From CAYZXL01 sp964482435 (lineage in GTDB: Bacteria > Auribacterota > JABMQX01): a DNA stretch of 64,000 nucleotides. The translations under genes were made by a program, and so were the position numbers. The stretch lies in contig CAYZXL010000006.1 in assembly GCA_964482435.1 (NCBI GenBank), forward strand, positions 1 through 64,000, given 5' to 3'. Below the pieces are notes generated by a model that saw only the letters and a list, made by a program, of their open reading frames with translations, made no database searches and was not told the origin of the DNA. Positions 24,819 through 32,591 of the stretch are shown here, piece by piece. Numbering within the stretch: the first letter of the stretch is position 1; the number at the start of each line of letters is the position of its first letter.

Positions 24819-26348
24819 ATGAGAGAAAGGATAATTATTTTCGACACAACTTTGCGAGATGGCGAGCAATCGCCCGGCGCCAGCATGGACACCAGGGCAA
24901 AAGTCGAAGTGGCGCGGCAGTTGGAGAGGCTGGGCGTGGACGTGATTGAGGCAGGATTTCCAATATCGTCGCCGGGGGACCTGGAAGCTGTGAGGGCTGT
25001 CTCCGCGGCCGTGAGCAAGCCGATTGTCGCAGCGCTGGCCAGGTCCGTTGCGGGAGACATTGACGCGGCCGCGAAGGCCGTCGAGAAGGCAAAGAAACCA
25101 CGCATCCACGTCTTCCTGGCGACCTCGAAAATCCACATGCGATACAAACTGAAGAAGGCGGAGGAGGAGATTCTCAGGCTTGCGGTGGAGTCGGTGAAGT
25201 ACGCGAAGAAGTTCGTTGACGACGTGGAATTCTCGCCGGAAGACGCGTCGCGCACGGAGCTGAATTTTCTGGCGCAGGTCTTCGACGCTGTCGTGGATGC
25301 CGGAGCGCTGACTGTGAATATCCCGGACACGGTTGGCTACGCCGTTCGCGACGAGTTTGGAAGTGTAATCAAGCATCTCCATGAGAATACGAGGAACGGC
25401 CGGAAGGCCGTCATCAGCGTCCACTGCCACAACGACCTCGGGCTTGCGGTCGCTAATTCCCTGGAAGCTATTGTCAACGGAGCGAGGCAAGTGGAGTGCA
25501 CCATTAACGGCATTGGCGAAAGAGCAGGGAATTGCTCGCTGGAGGAGGTCGTCATGGCGATTCGCACGCGAAATGACGTCCTGAGTTTTTATACTGGCGT
25601 CAATACCCGCGAGATTATTCGCACGAGTCGCCTGGTCAGTAAAATGACTGGCATTCCTGTGCAGCCGAACAAAGCCATCGTCGGCGACAACGCCTTCGCG
25701 CACGAGGCTGGCATACATCAAGATGGCGTTTTGAAAGAGAGAACGACGTATGAAATCATGAAGCCCGCCGACATCGGATTGACCGGCAGCAGGCTTGTAC
25801 TGGGAAAGCATTCCGGCAGGCACGCGTTCAGCGAGAGATTGAAACAACTCGGGTACAGCTTAAGCCGGGAGGAAGTGGACAAGGCGTTCGCGGCGTTCAA
25901 GGTTCTCGCCGATAAGAAGAAGGAGATTTACGACGAGGACGTCCAGGCGCTCATCGAGGAGCAATTGGTGACGGTCCCTCCCACGTATCACCTCGAGTAC
26001 GTCCATATAACGAGCGGGACAAGCACAATCCCCACCGCAACGGTCTGCCTGAAAAAGGAGGGGGAGGTCCTTCAGGACGCCTCCTGCGGCGACGGACCGG
26101 TTGACGCAGCGTACAAGACGATAGAAAGAATCACGAAGATGCGCTGCCGGTTGATTGACTATTCTCTCCGCGCCGTAACGAGCGGAAAGGATGCCATCGG
26201 AGAAGTGACAGTCCGCGTGCGCCATCGCGGAACGGAAGTCACGGAGCGAGGAGCAAGCACCGACATCATCGAGGCAAGCGCCAAAGCTTACGTCAACGCA
26301 ATCAACAGGCTGATATTTTTGAAGCAAAGGGCCCGCGCTGAGGCCTGA
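24819..26348 (+). CDS. leuA: 2-isopropylmalate synthase
   Basis: Condenses 2-ketoisovalerate with acetyl-CoA, the first committed step to leucine. It has 509 residues. The HMGL-like TIM barrel opens with IIIFDTTLRDGEQSPGASM, contains the metal ligands HCHNDLG and the NGIGERAGN motif, and ends with IVGDNAFAHEAGIHQDG. The C-terminal LeuA regulatory domain, which binds leucine for feedback inhibition, is present (about residues 370-500, including the GTSTIPTA and SGKDAIGEV segments). ATG 24819 is chosen because family similarity begins there and AAAGGT precedes it. LeuC, LeuD and a certain LeuB are not in the window. Confidence 0.95.
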   Translation: MRERIIIFDTTLRDGEQSPGASMDTRAKVEVARQLERLGVDVIEAGFPISSPGDLEAVRAVSAAVSKPIVAALARSVAGDIDAAAKAVEKAKKPRIHVFLATSKIHMRYKLKKAEEEILRLAVESVKYAKKFVDDVEFSPEDASRTELNFLAQVFDAVVDAGALTVNIPDTVGYAVRDEFGSVIKHLHENTRNGRKAVISVHCHNDLGLAVANSLEAIVNGARQVECTINGIGERAGNCSLEEVVMAIRTRNDVLSFYTGVNTREIIRTSRLVSKMTGIPVQPNKAIVGDNAFAHEAGIHQDGVLKERTTYEIMKPADIGLTGSRLVLGKHSGRHAFSERLKQLGYSLSREEVDKAFAAFKVLADKKKEIYDEDVQALIEEQLVTVPPTYHLEYVHITSGTSTIPTATVCLKKEGEVLQDASCGDGPVDAAYKTIERITKMRCRLIDYSLRAVTSGKDAIGEVTVRVRHRGTEVTERGASTDIIEASAKAYVNAINRLIFLKQRARAEA

Positions 26349-26397
26349 TTGCGACGGTCCGATGTTTGCGAATGGTGGGCTGCCCGTCGCGCTGCGG

Positions 26398-27372
26398 TCA
26401 GCGGCTCAGGTACTCGATGAAGTAGTTTGCCAGCCTTTTCAGATCAGGACGAGCATTATCATCCTCGACGACGTGGGCGTAGTATCCCACGACGGATGAC
26501 CTGCGCCCGCCGAGCCGCCGCAGAATGTCCCCCATGAGATAGTCGTAAAGCGACCGGTTTCTGTGGGGAATCTGCTCCTCGTTCACGGCGGTCTGATAGC
26601 ATTCAAGAGCCTCCTCGAGGCACTCCTTCTCGGCGGAGACGAGCTCCTTGAACTTCTTGAGCCGCTCCTGAAGGCTTGCGTCGTCGCGTCCTTCCTTCTC
26701 CAACTGAGCAGTCCACTTGTCGCGCACTTCAACAAAGCCGCCTCTCTGCGCCGCCTGAGCCCCCATGAGCATCAGCTCCATTTTCTTGGGCTTTTCGGTT
26801 TCTGCGGAAACCTTCTTCTCCAGTTCTTCCAACTGAGGAAGGACCGACTCGGGGTCTTTGATGGGCAGATTGGCCGTCGCAGAGGCAGTCGCTTCGATGC
26901 GAGCGCAGTACGCTGCTCCGTGGATGGCCTGTCCGACGAAAAGAATGTCGGTTCTCGTGACCCTGTAACAGCGAGCGGCATATCGCCACTTCAGCCATGG
27001 AGGAATCTCATCCTTCTTCACCGACGAGGGGAGAGGATTATTCTCAAGCATGGACTTGAGTTGAGGCTTGTGGGCCTCACGAAGAGGCTGAGAAAACTCC
27101 CTCGCGTAAGCGGAATACAGGCAACTCGGGCAGGTAACGACCATGCTGAACAGCGGAGAAACGCCCGAGGAATACGAGCAGAAATCGCTGTCGGCGCTTT
27201 TGGCGTCTGAGAGCTGGTCTTCAAAAGTCGTCTTGGGCGCGGGAGGTGCGTCGAAACGGCCATCGCACAATGGGCACGTATAAGCCGTCTTCGCTTCCTC
27301 CTCCGCCAAGACCCAGACGCAAACGCTCAATGCCATGAGCACAGGGAACAGAACAAATCTTGTTTTCTTCAT
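26398..27372 (-). CDS. Exported DUF2225-like zinc-ribbon/TPR protein
   Basis: Protein of 324 residues with a cleavable signal peptide (KKTRFVLFPVLMALSVCVWV). The mature N-terminus carries two CxxC pairs, YTCPLCDGRFD and VTCPSCLYSAY, separated by DSDFCSYSSGVSPLFSMVV. This spacing is that of DUF2225, a presumed zinc-binding domain. The C-terminal part is helical and TPR-like, with the DYLMGDILRRLG and VVGYYAHVV segments. DUF2225 proteins are usually cytoplasmic, so the signal peptide is notable. The start at 27372 is the ATG just before the signal peptide; the frame is open further upstream. It converges on leuA (49 bp apart). Its function is unknown. Confidence 0.75.
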   Translation of the reverse strand: MKKTRFVLFPVLMALSVCVWVLAEEEAKTAYTCPLCDGRFDAPPAPKTTFEDQLSDAKSADSDFCSYSSGVSPLFSMVVTCPSCLYSAYAREFSQPLREAHKPQLKSMLENNPLPSSVKKDEIPPWLKWRYAARCYRVTRTDILFVGQAIHGAAYCARIEATASATANLPIKDPESVLPQLEELEKKVSAETEKPKKMELMLMGAQAAQRGGFVEVRDKWTAQLEKEGRDDASLQERLKKFKELVSAEKECLEEALECYQTAVNEEQIPHRNRSLYDYLMGDILRRLGGRRSSVVGYYAHVVEDDNARPDLKRLANYFIEYLSR

Positions 27373-27712
27373 GAGAACCCCCGATGCAATCGTGTTGATT
27401 TCCCGTCGGGCGACTGCCCGATCTCCCTTTGCCTTATAATACCACCGCTGCCGAAAGGAGGGAAGGCTCCTTTTGAGACTGGTGTTTGTCCCGCAGTCTG
27501 GCACGCGGGCTGGGTGACCTGCCATGCGCGGGGCTTCTGCGCTTGCTAAGCTCGGCAGACGGCCTCGTGTCGCCAAAGGTTTGGGAAGCGGCGCTGTTGG
27601 CGCCCGCCCCCACGTTATGGTAATGTCGGACTCCAGGCGTGGTTGCAAGGGTCACCGAGCTTTGATTTGTGGGAGAGCGCTCGATAGAACCGCAAAACGT
27701 TATGAGGCGGAT
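27373..27712. other. Divergent gap between DUF2225-like and UroD-family genes
   Basis: This 340-bp region holds no convincing gene. On the minus strand an extended -10 (TGGTATTAT, bases 27437-27445 read in reverse) could serve the DUF2225-like gene. On the plus strand a perfect TATAAT (27435-27440) lacks a usable -35. Just before the UroD start, the 10-bp unit ATATGAAAGG is repeated in tandem (27711-27730). Confidence 0.4.
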
Positions 27713-28837
27713 ATGAAAGGATATGAAAGGATGATGAGAGCGCTGAGGCGCCAGGAGCCGGATAGGGTGCCGATGTTTGAGTTGATTGTGAATGAGCCGG
27801 TCATCAAGGCGCTGTATCCCGACCTTGTTTCGGGGACGAAGTACCAGAGAGGCTCTGAGGGCATCTACGAGATTCAGGCGGATTTCATAGAGAGGGAAGG
27901 CCTGGACGCGATCGTCATTTTCGAGGACATGCGCTCCGAATGGATTGACGGCGAACACTACCTGGACGAATGGGGGATTACCTGGCAGGTTCCCCCAAGC
28001 GGCATTCCATACGTCGTCGGCCATCCCATCCGGGAGGAGAAAGACCTGGACTCGTATGTTCCCCCGGACGCCGAGGCCGATTATCGTCTGGAGACGCTCC
28101 GAAAGGCCGTAAGGCGATTCAAGCACGACAAGGCGATAATTTTCTTAGGGCACGACGGGTTCGAGTTCTCTCATTATTTGAGAGGTCTTGACAATCTTTT
28201 GATGGACTACGTTCTGAATCCTTCCTTCGTAAAACGATTGGCGAGGATTGTGACCGATTACAAAAGGCGGGTTATGGAGCGAGCGGCTGAGGAGGGTGCG
28301 GATATTTTGTTGACGGGCGACGACTATGCTCACAGGCAGGCCCCGATAATGTCTCCGGCACATTTTCGCGAATTTGTTCTACCCTACCTAAAGGAGACCA
28401 TTGACGTTGCTAAGGCGAAGGGCGTTCCGTTTATAAAACACACCGACGGAAACCTCTGGCCCATCATTGACATGTTGGTGGATGCGGGGATTGACTGCCT
28501 CGACCCTCTTGAGCCAATGGCGAGAATGGACATCGGCGAGGTGAAGAGACGATACGGCGACAGGATTGCCGTCGCAGGGAACGTGGATTGCGGGGAACTG
28601 CTTTCGCGTGGGACTGTCAAGGAGGTCGTCGAGGCGGTGAAGGAAACAATTGCAAAGGCGGCAGTAGGCGGGGGACACATTCTTGCCTCGAGCAACAGTA
28701 TCCACCCGGCGGTCAAGCCCGAGAATTACCGGGCGATGGTTGAAGCGGGCAAAAGGTACGGGCGATACCCCCTCGACCGGAAGATGGTGGAGGAATACAA
28801 AAACAAGAATTACATTGCGAAGTATCTCAACGCATAA
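27713..28837 (+). CDS. Uroporphyrinogen decarboxylase (URO-D) family protein
   Basis: TIM-barrel protein of about 374 residues in the URO-D superfamily, which includes haem enzyme HemE and many corrinoid methyltransferases. The N-terminus reads MMRALRRQEPDRVPMFELIV, typical of the uncharacterised branch rather than HemE. The C-terminal half has IKHTDGNLWPIID, VAGNVDCGELLSRGT and SSNSIHPAVKPENYRAM. The His-x-Cys zinc motif of the MtaA/MtbA methyltransferases is not evident. ATG 27713 is used; ATG 27731 is an in-frame alternative after a tandem 10-bp repeat. No methanol or methylamine genes are nearby, so the substrate is unknown. It is followed after about 180 bp by the isocitrate-dehydrogenase-like gene. 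Confidence 0.8.
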   Translation: MKGYERMMRALRRQEPDRVPMFELIVNEPVIKALYPDLVSGTKYQRGSEGIYEIQADFIEREGLDAIVIFEDMRSEWIDGEHYLDEWGITWQVPPSGIPYVVGHPIREEKDLDSYVPPDAEADYRLETLRKAVRRFKHDKAIIFLGHDGFEFSHYLRGLDNLLMDYVLNPSFVKRLARIVTDYKRRVMERAAEEGADILLTGDDYAHRQAPIMSPAHFREFVLPYLKETIDVAKAKGVPFIKHTDGNLWPIIDMLVDAGIDCLDPLEPMARMDIGEVKRRYGDRIAVAGNVDCGELLSRGTVKEVVEAVKETIAKAAVGGGHILASSNSIHPAVKPENYRAMVEAGKRYGRYPLDRKMVEEYKNKNYIAKYLNA

Positions 28838-29018
28838 GATGCAGCTTTGCTATTTGCCCGAACAGACAGGACGTTGCTTTATCGGAAGGCCAAAAGCCGG
28901 AGGAACCTAATCAAAGAAGTGGTTATCCTGCGCCGGCGGCGTGGTTTGCGTACCGCGCAGCAGGAAGACGAAAAGTCTGCCACCAGCACAAATCGGCGGG
29001 GAAAAAGAAAGGATGACC

Positions 29019-30221
29019 ATGAACAACGAGGCCATCGAGAGAGCCAAGGAGCACCTTGCGAAGATTCTTCGGGAACAGCTCGGACGCGTCGAGAGGATGA
29101 AAAAGGGAGAGGAATGGACTGACTACTCCAGGTTGAAGCCAATCATCATCGGGGTTGTTGGCGGCGACGGCATCGGCCCCTATATCGCCAAAGATGCGCA
29201 ACGCATTCTGGAGTTTCTGCTGCGGGAGGAAAGGGCTTCGGGGAAGGTGGAGTTTCGTATGATTGAGGGGCTGACCATCGAGAACCGCGCGAAGCAAATG
29301 AAACCCATCCCCGACGACGTGCTCGCAGAAATCAAAAAGTGCCACGTCATCCTCAAAGGGCCGACGACAACTCCAAGAAAAGGAGACCCCTGGCCGAATA
29401 TCGAGAGCGCGAACGTCGCCATGCGAAAGGCTCTCGACCTATTCGCGAACGTCCGCCCGGTGAGGATTCCGAGAGAAGGCGTTGACTGGATTTTCTTCCG
29501 GGAGAACACCGAGGGCGAGTACGTCTTAGGAAGCAGCGGAATCGAGGTGACCGAGGACCTTGCCATGGACTTCAAGGTCATCACCAGTCAAGGATGCGAG
29601 AGAATTATCCGAGTAGCGTTTGAATATGCCAAGAAAAACGGCATCAACCGCGTCACCATCGTCACGAAAGCGAACGTCGTCAAGACTACCGACGGGAAGT
29701 TTCTGAAAATGGGGCAGGAAATCGCGAAGGAATATCCGGGAATCGAATGCGACGATTGGTACATTGACATCATGACCGCAAAGCTCATTGACCCGAAGAG
29801 GCGAACGCAGTTTCGCGTGGTGGTTCTCCCGAACCTCTACGGCGACATCATCACCGACGAGGCTGCCGAGATGCAGGGAGGCGTCGGGACAGCGGGAAGC
29901 GCAAACCTCGGCAAAAGATACGCCATGTTTGAAGCAATCCACGGCACCGCTCCGAGGATGGTCGTGGAAGGACGCGCGCAATACGCCGACCCGTGCAGCA
30001 TGATTCGCGCAGGGGCAATGCTTCTGCGACACATCGGTTATGAGAACAAGGGCGAGGCGTTGGAGATGGCTCTCGATATTTGCGGGCAGTTTGAGAAGAG
30101 GCTAACGATTACAGGCCGACCGGGCGGGGCGACCGGCACACAAATCGCCGATTACGTCATGGAGACCCTCCAGCAGCCCGACCTGGCCGAGCGGTGGAGG
30201 AAGTATCAAGCACAGCCGTAA
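29019..30221 (+). CDS. Isocitrate/isopropylmalate dehydrogenase family, probably isocitrate dehydrogenase
   Basis: NAD(P)-dependent beta-decarboxylating dehydrogenase of about 400 residues. The segment IESANVAMRKALDLFANVRP keeps the Ser-x-Asn pair that binds the gamma-carboxylate in isocitrate dehydrogenases. The metal and catalytic motif is VVVLPNLYGDIITDEAAEMQ, followed by GTAGSANLG. After EAIHGTAP the residues are Arg-Met, where NADP-type enzymes have Lys-Tyr and NAD types usually Asp-Ile, so cofactor preference is unclear. Two ATGs, 29013 and 29019, are possible; AAAGGA fits the second better. It is 45 bp from the guanylate-kinase-like gene. A 3-isopropylmalate dehydrogenase role, prompted by the nearby leuA, is less likely given the Ser-x-Asn pair. 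Confidence 0.75.
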   Translation: MNNEAIERAKEHLAKILREQLGRVERMKKGEEWTDYSRLKPIIIGVVGGDGIGPYIAKDAQRILEFLLREERASGKVEFRMIEGLTIENRAKQMKPIPDDVLAEIKKCHVILKGPTTTPRKGDPWPNIESANVAMRKALDLFANVRPVRIPREGVDWIFFRENTEGEYVLGSSGIEVTEDLAMDFKVITSQGCERIIRVAFEYAKKNGINRVTIVTKANVVKTTDGKFLKMGQEIAKEYPGIECDDWYIDIMTAKLIDPKRRTQFRVVVLPNLYGDIITDEAAEMQGGVGTAGSANLGKRYAMFEAIHGTAPRMVVEGRAQYADPCSMIRAGAMLLRHIGYENKGEALEMALDICGQFEKRLTITGRPGGATGTQIADYVMETLQQPDLAERWRKYQAQP

Positions 30222-30266
30222 AGCCCGGCGCAGCACCTAACGCATCAGTTTTCTTGCGAGGGATGA

Positions 30267-31010
30267 ATGAAGCGTCTTGTTCTCCTTTCAGGACCGTCAT
30301 GCGTCGGAAAGGGGCCGCTCCTCGCTGCGGTGAAGAGACTCTATCCCTCCCTTGCGGTGAAGCTTCGCAAAGTCCTCCTTTACAACGACAGGCCGCCGCG
30401 TTCGGGCGAGACTGACGGAGTGGATTATCGGTTCACTCGACGACAGGAGGTCGTCGCCCTTCAGGAGCGAGACGATTTCATTGTCCTGGAGGTCCGACCG
30501 GGAAACTTTCAGGCTCTCGCAAAGGAGGACGTTCAGAAGGCCCTCCGGGAGCCAGGGATTCCCTTCCTCGAAGCTTTCTACAGATTCGGCGACGAGCTCT
30601 GGAAAAGGAGGTGGCTGAGTGAAAAACGGATTCTGAGCGTCTTTGTTCCGCCGCTCAGCAGGGAAGAGGTTCTGTTTCTCAAAGAGCGTCAGGACGTCGT
30701 GCTGGAGGAATTTGTCGCCGAGGTCATGAAACGAAAGCTTCTGAGACCAACGAAAAGGCAGAAAGGAATCCTGTCTCGTCCAGACCTCGACGATGTCGAA
30801 CTGCGAGCGGGGACGGCGTATGAGGAACTGAAAGCCGCCTGGCGGTACGATTACGTCATCCCCAACCACGACGGAGAAGACAGCGAGAACTGGGATCGGT
30901 TTTACTACCCAATCGGAGACGCGAGAAGAACACTCCTGAGCTTCGTTGACGTTCTCGAAGGCAAAGAGCCGCGATGTGCCGAGAAATGGTCCGCGGACTT
31001 GCTGGTTTGA
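30267..31010 (+). CDS. Guanylate-kinase-like P-loop protein
   Basis: Protein of 247 residues. The N-terminal P-loop is GPSCVGKGPLL, and the next segment, NDRPPRSGETDGVDYRFTRR, aligns with the GMP-binding stretch of guanylate kinase (R-P-x-R-x-G-E-x-D-G-x-D-Y-x-F). True Gmk proteins are about 200 residues with a Ser or Thr after GK; here Gly then Pro follow GK, and the first half of the usual TTR-P motif is altered. It may be a divergent Gmk paralogue or a kinase of another nucleotide. The C-terminal half is unusual, with NHDGEDSENWDRFYYPIGDA. GCGAGGG precedes the ATG. A dGTPase gene follows after 100 bp, a plausible purine-nucleotide pairing. Confidence 0.65.
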   Translation: MKRLVLLSGPSCVGKGPLLAAVKRLYPSLAVKLRKVLLYNDRPPRSGETDGVDYRFTRRQEVVALQERDDFIVLEVRPGNFQALAKEDVQKALREPGIPFLEAFYRFGDELWKRRWLSEKRILSVFVPPLSREEVLFLKERQDVVLEEFVAEVMKRKLLRPTKRQKGILSRPDLDDVELRAGTAYEELKAAWRYDYVIPNHDGEDSENWDRFYYPIGDARRTLLSFVDVLEGKEPRCAEKWSADLLV

Positions 31011-31110
31011 CGGCGGAGGACAGAGGAGTGAACAGCATAAACAGGATAGCCAGGGGCATCCTGTCAATCCCGTCTAAGAATTTCGCTCACTGGGCGGCGG
31101 GGCGACCGTC

Positions 31111-32238
31111 ATGAACAACCCGTTGACCGAAGAACAGTATCAGTCGCGGTTGCACAAGCGGGAAGAGGACATTCGCGGGCCCTACTTTCGCGACCAGACG
31201 GCGATTATCCATTCCCTCGCGTTTCGGCGTCTCAAGCGGAAAACACAGGTCTTCTTCTCGCCGACAAACGACCACGTCTGCACGAGAATCGAGCATTCGC
31301 TCCACGTTGGGACAATCGCGGCGACGATATGCAAGGGCCTGGGTCTCGACGTGGAGATGGCAGAGGCAATGGGGCTGGGGCACGACCTCGGCCATCCTCC
31401 CTTCGGGCATGCCGGGGAGGAACTGATAGCTGAAATTGTCCGGCAGCAAGCCCCCGATTCGCCTCCTTTTCATCACGAGGTGCACAGCCTCCGAGTCGCC
31501 GATAAGCTCGCCAACTACGAAGGCGGATTGAATCTCACTTATGCGGTCAGGGATGGCATCGTCTCCCACTGCGGAGAGATTTCGGATTATCCAATACAAC
31601 CGAGCAACGATTTTTGCGACGTTTCCCAGGTCGAGGAAAGGGGAAAGCGCCCGTCGTCGTGGGAAGGGTGCGTCGTGCGAATTTCAGATATGATTGCGTA
31701 TCTGGGGAGAGACATCGAGGATGCGGCGAGGGCGCCCCTTCTGAAGAACGAGGACATTCCCGCAGAAATCCGACGAGAGCTTGGCACGAAGAACGGCGAA
31801 ATCATCAACACCCTCGTCCTCGACGTTATCCAGTTCGGCACGCAGAGCGGGCTAATTGGCTTCTCCGAAGAGAAACAGAAACTCGTCGCAAAGCTCAAAG
31901 ACTTCAACTCCGAGAACATCTACAATCACAAGGTTCTCGTCGAGTACAAGGCGTATTGCAGGCGAGTTATCAAAGCCCTTTTTGAGCACCTTCTCGAGGC
32001 TTGTGTGGAATGGCGCTCCCGGCGAGGACGACCTCCGGAGCATCATCGTTCAGTTGACAAGCAGTTCGCCTACTATCTTGACGGGTTTTGTCATCTCTAC
32101 GACGAGGAAGGTGCATCCCCGGTCCAGATCGTCGTGGATTACGTCGCCGGAATGACCGACGACTACGCCCTGCGATGCTACAAGGAAATTGCCTTCCCCA
32201 AGCGAATCAGGTTTGAAGAGTGGCGAGGGGGTGATTGA
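31111..32238 (+). CDS. dgt: Deoxyguanosinetriphosphate triphosphohydrolase-like HD protein
   Basis: Cytoplasmic HD-domain hydrolase of 375 residues in the dGTPase family, which cleaves dNTPs to nucleoside and triphosphate. The N-terminal region has FRDQTAIIHSLAFRRLKRKT; the metal-binding H...HD...D motif is TRIEHSLHVGTIA with AMGLGHDLGHPPFGHAGE. The C-terminal segments YKAYCRRVIKALFEHLL and VDYVAGMTDDYALRCY match the family. It is the last gene of the IDH/Gmk-like/dgt plus-strand run. Its 3' end is overlapped in antisense by the tail of the gamma-glutamyltransferase remnant. Confidence 0.9.
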   Translation: MNNPLTEEQYQSRLHKREEDIRGPYFRDQTAIIHSLAFRRLKRKTQVFFSPTNDHVCTRIEHSLHVGTIAATICKGLGLDVEMAEAMGLGHDLGHPPFGHAGEELIAEIVRQQAPDSPPFHHEVHSLRVADKLANYEGGLNLTYAVRDGIVSHCGEISDYPIQPSNDFCDVSQVEERGKRPSSWEGCVVRISDMIAYLGRDIEDAARAPLLKNEDIPAEIRRELGTKNGEIINTLVLDVIQFGTQSGLIGFSEEKQKLVAKLKDFNSENIYNHKVLVEYKAYCRRVIKALFEHLLEACVEWRSRRGRPPEHHRSVDKQFAYYLDGFCHLYDEEGASPVQIVVDYVAGMTDDYALRCYKEIAFPKRIRFEEWRGGD

Positions 32239-32486
32239 CCTGCCGGCCCCTGCCCGGCGATGACTACTACCCGCTTCTCGTCTGCCGTATAGACCAACGC
32301 GGGCATCTCGCCCCCGAAGCACGCATTTTTCGCGTCGGTGATCGAAAGAGAAAGAACTATTGCGACTCCTGCGTCCACGGCGTTGCCGCCAGCCTTGAGA
32401 ATTTCCATTCCCACTTCTGCGGAGACGGCATTGGCCGTCGCAACAGCACCGCTCTTTCCCTCAACCGTTGGAAATCTCGTCGCCAT
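32178..32486 (-). pseudogene. Truncated gamma-glutamyltransferase N-terminal remnant
   Basis: This short minus-strand frame encodes about 102 residues. The first 75 or so look like the start of a gamma-glutamyltranspeptidase: GAVATANAVSAEVGMEILKA, then GGNAVDAGVAIVLSLSIT, and GGEMPALVYTADEKRVVVI. An intact GGT has over 500 residues with the catalytic Thr near 390; none of that is present. The similarity stops around base 32260, and the remaining frame runs into the antisense of the dGTPase 3' end. A ribosome site (GGAAAG) still precedes the ATG. It is best read as a deletion remnant cut at the dgt boundary, possibly still translated. Confidence 0.65.
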
Positions 32487-32591
32487 CTGGTTTTCTTTCC
32501 GTGAAAGTGGTTATCCAATGCGATCAAATCGTCGGGCAGCTCGCGCGTCCGGCTCCCCTACTCCAGAGCACCTGCTCTGCATTCACCGCCG

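Noticed and set aside
24663..25847. 394-codon open frame on the minus strand
   Set aside because: Antisense to leuA; no domain is recognised.
29019..30221. Calling this gene leuB because it is near leuA
   Set aside because: The Ser-x-Asn substrate pair is typical of isocitrate dehydrogenase, two unrelated genes intervene, and leuC/leuD are absent.
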